Assembly (NCBI RefSeq): GCF_020497125.1
Contig: NC_059079.1
Span: 53,207,114 to 53,271,113 of the forward strand
DNA: 64,000 nt
Reading direction: 5' to 3'
Source: Mauremys mutica
Lineage: Eukaryota > Chordata > Testudines > Geoemydidae
Shown here piece after piece: positions 11,591 through 23,528 of this stretch; positions within the stretch are counted from its first letter, which is position 1, and every line of letters begins with the position of its first letter. A program made the position numbers and the translations under genes. The notes under the pieces were generated by a model that saw only the letters and a program-made list of their open reading frames with translations, made no database searches and was not told the origin of the DNA.

Positions 11591-14385
11591 GGCAGTACAT
11601 TTTGAACTGAGTGTGCCTAATTATTGCAATGAATAACTAACAGAACACAAATTGGGTTTTAGGAGTGTTTTCTCTTCATGTAGCTAGTAATAAAATAAAG
11701 GGAAATAACTAGAGATGGATTGTTTTCTTCTTTTCTGTATCCAAGGTATGTTCTTGACATCTCCTTTGCTTAAACAAATATACGTAGAGATTGGACATTT
11801 AATAAAGTGAAATACAAATTTCATATTAACAACTTTGTAACTGTGATATGAGACAAATAGATGAGCAGACTTCAGAAGAAAATTGAGTGTAACATGAGGC
11901 TGAACAATGTGAAGGAGTAGAGGAGTTTGCATCACAGCTTAGTATATACTGGTAGACATAGGCTTCATACATCCAATTTTTTTATTTCCCCCTCTATTTT
12001 AACGGAGAGGCAATTGTTCTTATTCAATATGTTGCCATGTTCCACAGCTTTCTGCCATATTGGTACCAGCAGACGTTCTCAAGGGTCAGGTAGGAAATTG
12101 CATCTGCAATTACACTAGCTAAAATAAGAATAAAAGTTATCAAACCCCATATTTCAGGACATAACTAATCTCCAGCTGGGATCAGGAAGAAATCTCCTCC
12201 CTTTCCTGTGTCATAGAATAGAATGGTTTGGTTATTTGAGGTTTCACACCTTAATCTGAATCATTAGCATCATGGGTAGAGACAGGATACTGTACTCAAT
12301 TGACTATTGGTTCTTATAATCTCAGGAATCAGTTACAGAAAACCTGTTGACGTTCCCTAGTACAGCGCCAATGAACATGTCTGACCTAGCCATGAAGGTA
12401 TTCTCTAGGTAGTCAGCTGATATGATTCTCTGTGTGTGTATATTTATACATTTGTCATAAAAATATTTTTACAGTACTCAAAATCTGACAAATGCATTAC
12501 AGCATAAATAAAAAAGACTCCCCACTTTGCAGAGTTTATAATCCAATTTTAGTATATCAGAGAGATGTGTCTGAAAGGGAGGAGTTGATAGGATTTCTTT
12601 TCATAAGCAATATTTTATATTTTCAGAATGAGTCACAGTTTACAGTCACAGTTTACAGTCAGTAAAGTAATCATTAGTGAATAATATTTAAAAATACATA
12701 CCACCCTTTAGACATATATTGTATTTCAAACAAACCAGAAGAAATGGACTGTCAGAGTTCCATATGTTTGATTTTTAGAGGAAAATATTAGAACTGTTGA
12801 TAAAAAGACTTATAGACAGAGTTTTAGCAAAGAGAACTAGAACTCTCCTGAGAGGACTTGGCACATCCTTGGATATGGATTAAAAGATATACCTGAGGGA
12901 CAAGTACTTAGATTATAATTTTTGACACAGAACCCATTTTAAAACTGCTTGTAAATGGCAGATGCCCATCTTGCTTAAGTCCCTTAGCTTGGTCAGTTTT
13001 GATCTATTGCTTTTGGGAGAGTCTTTAAGGACTAAATCACAGACTGCAAAAGTATAATTTTAATAACCAAAATTATATACGGAGGCCATGCTGATCTGGT
13101 ATCTCAATGTCCTTTTCAAATTAACCATGGAAATTGTTATATTTTTCTGATAATTTTTCTTTCTTCCTTTTTTGGCTGCCATGATGAACATTAGCTGGCA
13201 TGATGATCATTAGTGACCTTTTGATTGCTTAATGTCCTGTATACATTGAAGGATAAGTGTAATGATTCAGATCATTATAACCTGACCTGACCCTTCTCCC
13301 CAAATTCAATATGAACTTGAATCTTTTTTTGGTGTGGGTTAAAAGTGTTTTGACAATCTTTTTCCTCATTTACATCAAGCTCTGTATGCTTATGGTTTTG
13401 GCTGAGAGCAAAAGTATCAAATGCCCCCTCCCCCCCAATAAAAACCCCAAACATATTTAGTGGTTCACTTAGGGGTTCAACCAGTGAGCATCAGAATTCT
13501 CAGGAAGCAGCCTGTTCCTATCAGACTTCTAGCCTGATTTCTTTACCAAAGTATTTTGAATGAGCTTAAGTATCTGGGTATCTATACTTCATACTGAACT
13601 GAACTTCCAAATATTTGGATGTTCATCCTCCATTAATATTAGTGACCTAAGAAAAAGAAACTAAAATACATAAAGATGGAGAAAGTACAGTGGATGCACA
13701 CCAGAATGATTAAGGAATTCTTAAGAAAGAAACTGAGGACAGTCTAGTGAAATATAACCTCTGTACTAAAGCTACAAAGAGACCAAGTGGCCCTGATGAA
13801 GCAACATATTTTGGAAACCTAGAAAACCAGGACAAACCATGTCAAAAACTGGGGGAAATAAATTATAAATAAAGCTGTGAATGTACTATTCCACAATCAT
13901 CTTCAGGCAAAAGTTTGTGACACAGAGTATATGCCTACATGAGTATATTTACCTCTATTAAGGAAAGGTTAAATCTCTGGCTTTGACAGGCATCAAAATT
14001 GCTATATGAAAAGATAGTCCAAGTGCAAATCGTGGGTATGAATATAGTGTAAACACACTAAAGTGGTATTATAATTGTACCCAGATACTGCAGTAATGGA
14101 AACATGATAGATTCAGATATATAATCTCAGATAATCTAAATAGCTCAAACTTTCCCATACCAAAAAGGATAATATTTCAAGCCTATGTGGCCAAAAAGCA
14201 AGTCTTAGATTCTGAATATACTATACATATGCTAAAATTATATTTATATAACTGGAAAATGCTCTCTCAGTCTAGTTATCAAATGTCCCTTACTAAACAG
14301 GAGATTGAGTGATTAAAGGGTCTTTATCAAGGTATGAAGAATGAAGATCTCAGCTCTCTCTCAAAAACTAAACTTCTCAAAATGG
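11591..14385. other. intergenic DNA, nothing recognised
   Basis: AT-rich, without a supported gene. No splice-flanked coding exon or clear transposon end was found. Confidence 0.45.
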
Positions 14386-14403
14386 ACACCAAAGTCTATT
14401 GAC

Positions 14404-15560
14404 AAATCATAGAAATGAAGGACCTCTAGAGGGCATCTAATCCATTCCTTCTCCTCCCCGCCAACATCCGCACGAGCATACACACACAGAGGATTAAGAG
14501 TAGCAGCCGTGTTAGTCTGTATCCGCAAAAAGAACAGGAGTACTTGTGGCACCTTAGAGACTAACAAATTTATTTCAGCATAAACTTTCGTGGGCTACAG
14601 CTCACTTCTTTGGATGAGCTCTGACGATAGCTCATCTCAATTGATTGGACTCTTCCAGTTGGTATGCATACTTCCACCTTTTCATGTTCTCTGTATGTAT
14701 AAATATCTCCTGGCTGTGTGTTCCATTCTGTGCATCCGAAGAAGTGAGCTGTAGCCCATGAAAGCTTATGCTGAAATAAATTTGTTAGTCTCTAAGGTGC
14801 CACAAGTACTCCTGTTCTTTTTACAGAGGATTAAGTATAGCTAGACCAACCACAACAGGTATTTATATACTCTGTTCTTAAACTCTCCAGTGAAAGGGAT
14901 TCCACAACTTTCCGAAGTAATCTGTTCCAGTACTTAACTATCCTTTATAGTTTGAAAGTTTTCCCTAATATCTAACCTACATCTCCTTTGCTGCTTACTA
15001 AACTGGGCGTTTCTTGTCCTGCCCTTGGTGTTCATGGAGAACAATTGGACCTCTTTCTAACAACCTTTTACATATTTGAATGCTTAGCATGTGCCCCCTC
15101 AGCCTTCTTTTCTCTAGACTAAACATGCCCAATTCTTTCACCCTCATATGTCACATTTTCCAAACCTCTTATTTTTGTTGCTCTCCTCTGGATTATCTCC
15201 AGTTTGTTCATATCTTTCTTAAAGTGTGGAGCCCAAAAATGGCCAGATTACTCCAGCTGAGGCCTCACCAGTACAGAGTAGAGCAGAACAGTCACCTTCC
15301 ATGCCTGATGTATGGCACTCCTGTTAGTACATTCAGAATATTTGTCTTTTGGGCAACAGCTTCACATTGTTGACTTTCATTTAATTTCCAAGCTACTATA
15401 ACCCCCCACATCCATTTCTGCAGTTCTCTTTCCTAGCCGGTTATTCCCCATTTTGTATTTGTGCCGTTGATTTTTCCTTCTTAAGTGTGGTACTTTGCAT
15501 TTTTTGTTGTCTTTTTTTTTAATCTCAACTAAAGATTTGTGCATAGTTTGATTTCTAGGC
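14404..15560 (-). mobile_element. CR1 LINE 3' region, interrupted by a foldback element
   Basis: On minus, the sequence matches the CR1-type 3' region common in turtles: landmarks (+) TAGAGGGCATCTAATCC, GAAAGGGATTCCACAAC, TTCCCTAATATCTAACC, ATGTGCCCCCTCAGCC and TGGCCAGATTACTCCAGC. Copy 2 of the foldback element (14499-14822) splits it; CR1 sequence resumes at 14836. Small frames in it are remnants. Confidence 0.8.
14499..14822 (-). mobile_element. foldback turtle retroelement, copy 2, 13-bp TSD
   Basis: 324 bp between perfect direct repeats ACAGAGGATTAAG (14486-14498 and 14823-14835). The left arm starts AGTAGCAGCCGTG; the right arm ends CCTGTTCTTTTT. A 13-bp TSD argues for target-primed reverse transcription, not cut-and-paste. 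The hammerhead-like core is degenerate in both arms here. Confidence 0.88.
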
Positions 15561-15624
15561 CCAATCCACAAAGTAGGCCAGTTGAGACAGTGTTAAAGCT
15601 TTATCCCGAATGTTTTATTATTTC

Positions 15625-15775
15625 TTTGTATTACTATAGTGCTTACGAGCCCCAGCTATGCTAGGTGCTATTCAAGGCCCAGTTGTGCTGAGTGCTGTAT
15701 AAACACAGAAAAAAAGGACAGTCCCTACCCCAACGAGTTTACAATCTAAGTATAAGATGAGAGACAATGGATGGA
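15625..15775 (+). repeat. L3/MIR-type ancient repeat
   Basis: 'CTATGCTAGGTGCTATTC … GTGCTGTATAAACACAG … GACAGTCCCTACCCCAACGAG … TTACAATCTAAGTA' is a widespread amniote repeat. Partial copies are at 23045-23125, 31040-31140 and 41195-41305. Confidence 0.7.
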
Positions 15776-15865
15776 TAAGGATTGACCAGCCGGGGCATAC
15801 TAGGAAACAATAAAACCATATTTGTTAGCATGATAGCCAGTATTCTCAGTACATCAGCAGCCTAA

Positions 15866-16298
15866 GGGCTAGTCTACACAAGACAGTTTATGTCGACCTA
15901 ATTACGTCAATGTCTACACTAGAGCCTTCCTTACACTTATGTAGGTGCCTTACTACACCGACATCATTACTCCACCTCCAAGAGAGGTGTAAGGCTTATG
16001 TCGGTGTAGTTAAGGCAACCCAGTGTCTAGACAGACACTGGGACCCTTATGTTGACAGTCTGGTCAATTTCATGGCGCCTGCTGTGAAAATGACATGAAA
16101 GTCCTGTTCCCCTAGAGAGCTGGGCAGCTGGACCCTGCTCCCAGCTGGGAGCCAAGGCGAGAAGCCTGAGGGGTGTCCCCCTCCCGCCCACTCTCTGCTG
16201 GGAGCCAGGTAGCCTTGTCAGTTTCATGGCTCAGGGAGCAGGCAGGGAGGAGAGGGGGATTGAGAAGCCCTGGCCAGTTACCCCGTGCTCCTGGCAGG

Positions 16299-16336
<38 letters not shown>

Positions 16337-16592
16337 TCCCCTACTCCCTGTGGGGAATGGGGAGTGAGGGGTAGGTAGCCTGCCAGGAGCCCAGGGCCTG
16401 CAGCAGCCAAGCTCCTGACAGGGAGCTGCCAGAGGAACTGAGAGACCAGGCTCTCAGCTCCCCACAGTGCCTCTGTTAGATCAATGGAAGTGCTCCTGGT
16501 GAGGACGTGGCCCACCAACCCAAGGAAGGCAATGTAGACGTGCACCACTGCAGTAATATAGGTTGACTTAGGTTTGTAGTCTAGACATACCC
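15866..16592. mobile_element. Harbinger-type MITE, TAA target duplication
   Basis: 727 bp with ends GGGCTAGTCTACAC and TAGTCTAGACATACCC, flanked by TAA at 15863-15865 and 16593-16595, the PIF/Harbinger target. The interior is GC-rich with palindromic stretches, and a (TG)n run at 16303-16330 has expanded inside it. No transposase. Confidence 0.82.
16303..16330. repeat. (GT)n microsatellite
   Basis: 14 uninterrupted GT units inside the MITE. Confidence 0.95.
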
Positions 16593-16595
16593 TAA

Positions 16596-18334
16596 CTATT
16601 GTCAAGCTTTTTGTAAGCATGATGGGAAAAAGGAGAATTTTAAGGAAGGGTTTGAAGGAGAATGATGAAGTGGCTTTGCGGATGTTTACTGGGATGTTTA
16701 CATACGCTCAAGCATGAAGGGCAGCACAGGAAAGAGCACAAAGGTGCTTGTTTGGAAATGTAATAAGTGGAGTATGGAGGCTGACATCATGAGGTAAATG
16801 TTGACCTTTCAATACTGAACGAGAGATGATAGGTAGGATGGGGATGGGTCAAGAAGGGCCTTGAAAATGGAAACAAGTAGCTTGTGTTTAATGTGATAGA
16901 GAAGAGGGAGAGGGTGGAAGGATGCCAAGAGGAAGTCACATGGGCAACATCCCAGGCTAGGAAAATGATCTTCATAGCAGTGTTCCGAATGGATATGAGC
17001 AGAACAAGATGGCATTTTTCATGGTGTGTGACTGCATAGGACAGACTGATCTTAGAAGTTACGCAGATTCTTTCTGCATAAAAACTTTTTCACAATTCAA
17101 ATGAGACTTTGGGGAGCCACATTCTCCATGCGCCAGAGGCTGGGATATTGAGACTTGGGGAGGCAATGGTAAATGCACAGATGAATATTTTTCCAGAGAT
17201 AGAGTCAAGGCACCAGTATATTTTTGCCAGTGTTGTGATGGTGATCAGTTGATTTACAGACACAGGATGTGTTGGAGAAAACAGGGAATTTAGGGTCAAG
17301 AACATGACACCAAGATTGTAGAGCGACAGTGAGCACAAATAGGAGTTGTGAATTGAGGAAATAGATGGAGATGGTTTCAGGTGCTAAAAGAGACTCTCTT
17401 GTCTTCGACTCATTTACCAGCATTCAATATGATGACTCATCTGTACCTAGCAAAGGCTACAGTCAGATGCTTGGCAAAATTCTAAGGTTGATGTTAGGAT
17501 ATGAATAACATTCTGTTCCAGTATTGCTGGGTGGGTTGGTGAGCATGACTGAGCAATACTCAATGGCAACACCCGAGAATTCTTCAAAGCTTCTTTCTGT
17601 CTGCTGTTACTCAGCTACATCTATCATTTGGCCCGGAGATGTCACAGCATTGTGACATTTAACTCCCCTTACTATATTTAGATCAATACATTTCAGAAAT
17701 GCAATCTATGAAGGTCCCAGATTAGAAGAAAACTAAGGAAAGGTTAGTCATTTCAGCTTTATTGAAAGGCAACAAAGTAATATGAATTTGTCCCTTCAAA
17801 TCTTTATAATTTTAGCAAGAATTTTACCATCAGAATGTAGGGCCAACAGTTATTTCGGAGACATTACCTCACTATGAATGGATCAGACCATAATTGCTTT
17901 CCGTTTACTAAATCATGTATCATGCACATCTGCTGAAGAGTCCTGTTTGGTCAGTCAAAACAGTTTTGCCATTACATAATCTGCATGGGGGAGACAACAA
18001 CATATTCATTTCCCAACTTCCTGACCTTGGAATTGAAACATTGATTGCATTGAGTATTATACTTTAATCCCTTCACTACTGAGGGAGTTGCAGCCTCCTG
18101 AATGAATTTTGTCATTTTGTGTGAGGGGAAATTCTCATATAGTTGAAAATAATGTTCTTTCTTTGAGATACCTTAAGCAAACTACACAACCATTATTTTT
18201 CTTTGCAGACCACACAATTTTAGTAGCATTTTGTTTTTTGAGGACATAACACAGTAAGAAAAATGTACCCAATGTGGGCACATCCAATATTTCTTAAAAT
18301 ACAGGTAAGCCTGTAACATATGCTCTATAGAAAC
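16596..18334. other. intergenic DNA, nothing recognised
   Basis: No gene supported. The sequence just after the MITE (16620-17420) has L3/MIR-like wording in places (TTGTGTTTAATGTGATAGAG) but is too diverged to assign. Confidence 0.4.
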
Positions 18335-18374
18335 GTGTGTGTGTGTGTGTGTGTGTGTGCGTGCATGTGTGTGT
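18335..18374. repeat. (GT)n microsatellite, imperfect
   Basis: GT repeats with a GC and a CATG interruption near the 3' side. Confidence 0.95.
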
Positions 18375-18548
18375 AAATATATAAAAATATTGTTGTGATC
18401 AGTACATACAGGTATATAAATGCTAGAAAAAATAGTCTATGTATTTATTAATCAAAAAGTGATGAACACAAAGGAAGTCAAATTTGTATTTCAGGCTTGG
18501 AACTAAAGCTAACCTTACACTCACTTGATGAATCTTCTAAATGCCAAA

Positions 18549-18770
18549 AAAGAATCCTGTGGCACCTTATAGACTAACAGACGTTTTGCAGCATGAGCTT
18601 TCGTGGGTGAATGCCCACTTCATCAGATGCAAGCATCTTTGCATCCAACAAAGTGGGCATTCACCCACGAAAGCTCATGCTGCAAAACGTCTGTTAGTCT
18701 ATAAGGTGCCACAGGATTCTTTGCTGCTTTTACAGAACCAGACTAACACGGCTACCTCTCTGATACTTGA
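18549..18770 (+). mobile_element. foldback retroelement, related subfamily, 12-bp TSD
   Basis: 222 bp between direct repeats CTAAATGCCAAA (18537-18548 and 18771-18782). Two arms around about 18633; the right arm alone carries the terminus CTAACACGGCTACCTCTCTG. The sequence differs from copies 1, 2, 4 and 5 (CAAAACGTCTGTTAGTC instead of AAATAAATTTGTTAGTC) but shares layout, GGTGCCACA and CTAACACGGCT. The left arm holds CTGATGA … GAAA on minus (18599-18626). Confidence 0.88.
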
Positions 18771-18782
18771 CTAAATGCCAAA

Positions 18783-21394
18783 GATGCCCTAGCACATATA
18801 TACTGTTATCCGTTTTTGAAATAGCATCTTAAATCCAGCTTTCCCAACTGATGTATATTTTACCAGTTTTGAACCAATATCACTAAATCCTGGAAAACTT
18901 TGACTATTCCCACTAGCACCAGTAACTCTGTCAAATAAAAGGAAACAAGAATAGTGGCATACCTACGAAATGTACTGCCTGCCAGATCCTGTTCACATTG
19001 AAGCCGGTGACTACCTTTCCAACAAGATCAGATCTCACATCTAAAGCACAACAGTACCATATATGATATAGATACTATCTGGAGGGAGAACAGGTCTGTA
19101 AAATTCCACTTTGTCTCTTTTTCTGCTGTGAATGTCGTGTTCTACTCACCCATAACTTTTTGGCTTGAACCCAAAAAAGTAGTTCAGCCTTAGGTATTAT
19201 GGCACATGTATACATTTTCTGTAATTGTACATGTAGTGATGATTTCAGGAATATATAACATGATTACTTTAAAGCTTTTTACGTTATAACTCTCTGTGTC
19301 TGAAGCAATATCAAGGAGTACTAAAAAAAATCACTCCATTTTCCATTAACCTGTCCACAAGTCTTTCTGGCAGAGCTACAGGCAACATAAATATGGGCAC
19401 ATTTTTGGATTTCCTCATATGTTCTGATTTACAAATACTATTTTGTATCTTTCATGGTAAAATTAATTTCTGTCGGACTAAACCTTCTATCAAACCAGAG
19501 AAAATGGTGGGTGAGATGCTTACCCAAATACTTTTTACTTAGTTCCCAAACGTGTCTGCTGGGAATTAGAGTGGACACTTGACTGACCAAATGTCATATC
19601 AACACTGTTTTTACGAACAGCACTAGCAAAGTAGTATATTTTTATTATTTGTTTGGACAGATGATGCAAAACCAAGCTGGACAACATGGATTAATGCCCC
19701 CTGAGCAGATCTGGTAATAGAAGAAATAATTTCCTATTACTCTCCGAATTCAGATGATGGTGATTGTGGTGACTTATTTTGCAACATTTAAATAGTGCCA
19801 GATGCTTTATGGTACAAATAAAATTATGGTCCCTACCCCAGTGCAGTCCAAGAGTCTGATCCAAAGATCAGTGAAGTTGATGAAGTCTTTCTGTTGAGTT
19901 TCACAATTCCCACTGACATTCTCATTGATGGAGCAGAGTGCACATCTGCCATGTGTGCAAGGAGCAGCCCCAGGAAAGCATGTCCCCTTAAGTACAACAT
20001 CTTTAGTGCTACAGTCCAGCTCCCACAATACTCTGGGCTGTGACATATATATAGCAGAATCTAACCCCAAACGTTTAGAGCCAAATTTATATTTGGTAAA
20101 TGCAGATACAATGATGATGAATTTGGCCGGTAACCTCATTTTATTTCCTAAACCTGAACAGGTCTCTGTAAGGAATCTAAATGAATGAATCTTCACACAG
20201 ATAAAAATGGGCAAATCCCCTTTTTATAGCAAATAAAGTGTGAGCTAGTTTCTGAAGTTGCCCCTGGTATGCTATGGAAAGGTGATGTCATTTATAGGCA
20301 TTCAGATACCATGGTGATGTTCTATAGTACATACACAGATATCTCTTTTGACTCTCTCTCTTTATATCCATCAATCATACAACACCAAATATATCTATCT
20401 ATAGTGCTAAGAGAGAGTTAGTTATAGTTCATATTTGGATAGGTGTGGCTCTATAAATCTATTGCGCACTATAATACTGTATCTGGTGTCCTTTTATGCC
20501 TTACCTAGTTCACACCCATAGTTCATCTTGTTTGGAATGTTGCTAACTCTGGAAGGGAAGTGTTTCTATGAATTGGCGTTCCTATGAACTGAGCTAGCCA
20601 CTATCCGCAGCTTTCTTCATATCACAGGTCTACATATTCAAACATGAGGCTGGAGAGAATGGATATCTGGAAATCCAAAATAGGAGCAGCTGTTATTTGC
20701 TAGTATATGATGAAAATATTGTGGCTGGCTGACTGGGCCATTTGCAGCCCAAGTTTCTTATACCAAGGTAGAATTTTCCCTGTGGTATCATTTGTTTTTA
20801 TCATTTGCTCTGTTCTGCCCAACACTCCTATATGTTTGTCGCACTCAACAACACAAAAGGGTTTATTTCTAGGTGTGTCCTGCCAGGAAGCATCAACAAT
20901 GCTCTCGTAGTGGATAGTTGTGGAGAATTACACATCGCTTTTGTCTATATATTTCAACCAATGTTTCCTCATGTCTGAGAGCACTTATTTCCCCATGCTC
21001 CTGCTTTTTAGCAACAAGGTTTTGAAGTAGCCATTCCTGTTTGAGTAGCACAATCTTCACCTCTACCTAAACAATAGAGAGGACAAAACAGTGATTTCTA
21101 ACAGTAATCATACAGAGTCTATAATAAATGATAATGAATGGAAGCTATTCAGAATTAGGGAGGGACTGGGCTTTATTTAAAATTGGGCCTGACTTTATTT
21201 TATTTTTTTTCATCTCTCAAAATATGGGCCAGCAAGGGATCTGTTTTCCCCCCTGATATGCACGCGAAATAGTGACAGATTTTGACAGTATGGTCTATTT
21301 GTGCAAGCACCGTTTACACATTCTCAGTTGCGTGCACAAATGGAGATTACTTATGTAAACTGCACTTGCAAGTACAAAAAAGGTTGTTACAAGG
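18783..21394. other. intergenic DNA; one possible L3/MIR trace
   Basis: No gene supported. Around 19790-19930 'GTCCCTACCCCAGTGCAG … GAGTCTGATCCAAAGATCAG' resembles L3/MIR-type repeats. The overlapping 135-codon minus and 87-codon plus frames there look like chance. Confidence 0.4.
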
Positions 21395-22350
21395 AGGAGG
21401 GAGAAAAAAATTTCTTCTTAACCTCTGAGGATAGGATAAGAAGCAATAGCCTTAAATTGCAGCACGGGAGGTTTAGGGTTGGACATTAGGAAAAACTTCC
21501 TAACTGTCAGGGTGGTTAATCACTGGAAGAAATTGCCTAGGGAGGTTGTGGAATCTCCATCATTGGAGATTTTTAAGAGCAGGTTGGACAAACACCTGTC
21601 AGGGATGGTCTAGATCAGGGATGGGCAAACTTTTTGGCCCAAGGGCCACATCTGGGTGGGGAAATTGCATGCAGGGTCATGAATGTAGGGCTGGGGCAGG
21701 GGGTTGGATGTGGGAGGGAGTATGGAGTGTGGGAGGGGGTGTGGTGTACAGGAAGGGGCTCAGGGTAAGGGGTTGAGGCACAGGAGGGGTGAAGGGAGTA
21801 TGAGAGGGCTCAGGGCAGGGGGTTGGGGTGCAGGAGGGGTTCAGGCTGTGGCAGGGGGCTCAGGGCAGGGGGTTAACGTACAGGAGGGGTGCAGAGTGTG
21901 GGACGGGTCTCAAGGGAGGGGGTTGGGGTGCAGGAGGGGTGCAGGGTGCAGCAGGAGGCTCAGGGCAGGGGGTTGGATGCAGGGTGCAGGAGGGGTTCAA
22001 GATGCAGGCTCTGGCCTGGCACCGCTTCCCCGTTCCCAGCCAATGGGAGCTGCGGGGGGCGGTGCCTGCAGGCGAGGGCAGCTCTCGGAACACTCTGCTC
22101 CCCCCCCCACTCCCTCAGGGGCCACAGAGACGTGGTGCTGGCTGCTTCCGGCAGCGGCGCAGGGCCAGGGCAGGCAGGAAGCATGCCTTAGCCCCATGGC
22201 ACCACAGGACTGGCAATCCCGCATGCTGGCTCCAGCCTGTGGGCTGTAGTTTGCCCACCCCTGGTCTAGATAATACTTAGTCCTGCCTTGAGTGGAGGGG
22301 ACTGTACTAGATGAACTCTCGAGGTCCTTCCAGTCCTATGATTCTATGAA
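21395..22350 (+). mobile_element. CR1 LINE 3' end, split by a hAT element
   Basis: CR1 3' sequence: GAGGATAGGATAAGAAGCAA, AGGTTTAGGGTTGGACATTAG, AACTTCCTAACTGTCAGG, then after the insert (22272) TAATACTTAGTCCTGCCTTG and the CR1 tail GTCCTATGATTCTATGA. Removing 21616-22263 plus one TSD copy rejoins GGTCTAGATAATAC. Confidence 0.85.
21616..22263. mobile_element. GC-rich hAT element nested in CR1, perfect 8-bp TSD
   Basis: Ends CAGGGATGGGCAAACTTT and AGTTTGCCCACCCCTG, with TSD GTCTAGAT at 21608-21615 and 22264-22271. The interior is a G-rich minisatellite (about 21670-22000, units of about 35-45 bp around CAGGAGGGGTGCAGGGTGTG). It creates six overlapping spurious frames on both strands. Same family as 52580-53400. 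Confidence 0.92.
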
Positions 22351-23322
22351 GGCACTGAAAGAGCTGAATCCTTACTGTAAGGATAGAATAAAGCGCTGCT
22401 AGAGGGGGACAAACGTTTTAAAAAGCATAATGCTGTATTCCTATACACAAAAGAACGTGTAAGACTTTATAGCCTGAAACAAATTTAGTGGGTAGCACAA
22501 AACACGAAGGTGCTGTGCCATAACTGCACTTGAGCCAGCCCTGTATACACTTCTGTGAAGTGCTGTATGTTACTATATGGACGAGGTTGAGTGACAGAAG
22601 TTCATAGAACTAGTATTTCAAAATGTATCATAAACCCTCAGCTTTCCAAATGTTGATATACTATGTTCACCATTTTCAAATAGATGTGTGTGTGTAACTT
22701 TTACAGTGTAATAATGGGCTATGCAATTTATGTTAGTATTAAAAGCTACTGTAATAATTTTTGGAATTATCCTGTCCGAAACATTTAATAAATTAGCCAT
22801 TACTCATTTTTAATGGATCTTTTTTGGCTAAATAATTTGGAGGTACTTATGGAAGAACCACAAGAGATCAGTTTTGCTGTCAGAGTGTAAGATGAACCCA
22901 GATAGCAAACTTTTTCTGCAGTGTAAAAATTCTAGAGCCGAACTAATCCAGAGAGTAATTCTCTGAGGCCAGTGGAGTTGCACTGCATATGAATTGTTAA
23001 AATCCTTAGCAATAGCTTCCAGTCACTAGCTCATTGTTCTTTGTACTATTGAAGCATCTAGGAGCCCTAGTCATGGACCAGGACCCCATTGTGCTAGGCG
23101 CTGTACAAACACACAACTAAAAAGATGATCACTAAGAGCCTGGATAGGAGTTTCATCTGTGTAGATGGATAGGAAAGGCCATATCTTAGCTGTATACAGA
23201 AAGAATCTACAAGATTTAAACATAGCCTGGATGTGAGGACCCAGAGACAGGTCAGAGTTGGAGATGGCACATAGGTTACAAGCCACAGTGATAGGCAGGA
23301 TGGAGGTGGTGTCAGCAGTAAC
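22351..23322. other. intergenic DNA with one L3/MIR fragment
   Basis: At about 23045-23125 'GACCCCATTGTGCTAGGCGCTG' is an L3/MIR-type repeat. The rest shows nothing recognisable. Confidence 0.5.
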
Positions 23323-23528
23323 CAGGGGCAGCTCTAGGCATTTTGCTGCCCCAAGCACGGCAGGCAGGCTGCCTTCGGCAGCTTGCCTGCCACGGGACCA
23401 GCGGATCCTCTGCAGGCATGCCGCCAAAGGCAGCCTGCCTGCCGCCCTCACAGTGACCGGCAGAGCGCCCTCAGTGGCTTGCCGCCCCAGGCACGTGCTT
23501 GGTGTGCTGGTGCCTGGAGCCGCCCCTG
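23323..23528. mobile_element. short GC-rich hAT MITE, 8-bp TSD
   Basis: 206 bp with ends CAGGGGCAGCTCTAGGC and GCCTGGAGCCGCCCCTG, and TSDs GCAGTAAC (23315-23322) and GCAGTGAC (23529-23536). Confidence 0.9.

Noticed and set aside
11160..11600. 146-codon minus and 123-codon plus frames with Tyr-Ile runs
   Set aside because: Produced by the TA/GT microsatellite and a GC-rich transposon fragment.
18333..18374. CRISPR-like or other ordered array
   Set aside because: It is a plain GT microsatellite in a vertebrate genome.
19807..20214. 135-codon minus-strand frame
   Set aside because: No recognisable domain or splice context; overlaps an L3/MIR-like stretch and an opposing frame.
21704..22280. 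Overlapping frames of up to 181 codons on both strands
   Set aside because: They lie inside a GC-rich hAT minisatellite with TSDs; the Gly/Arg/Ala-rich translations are compositional.
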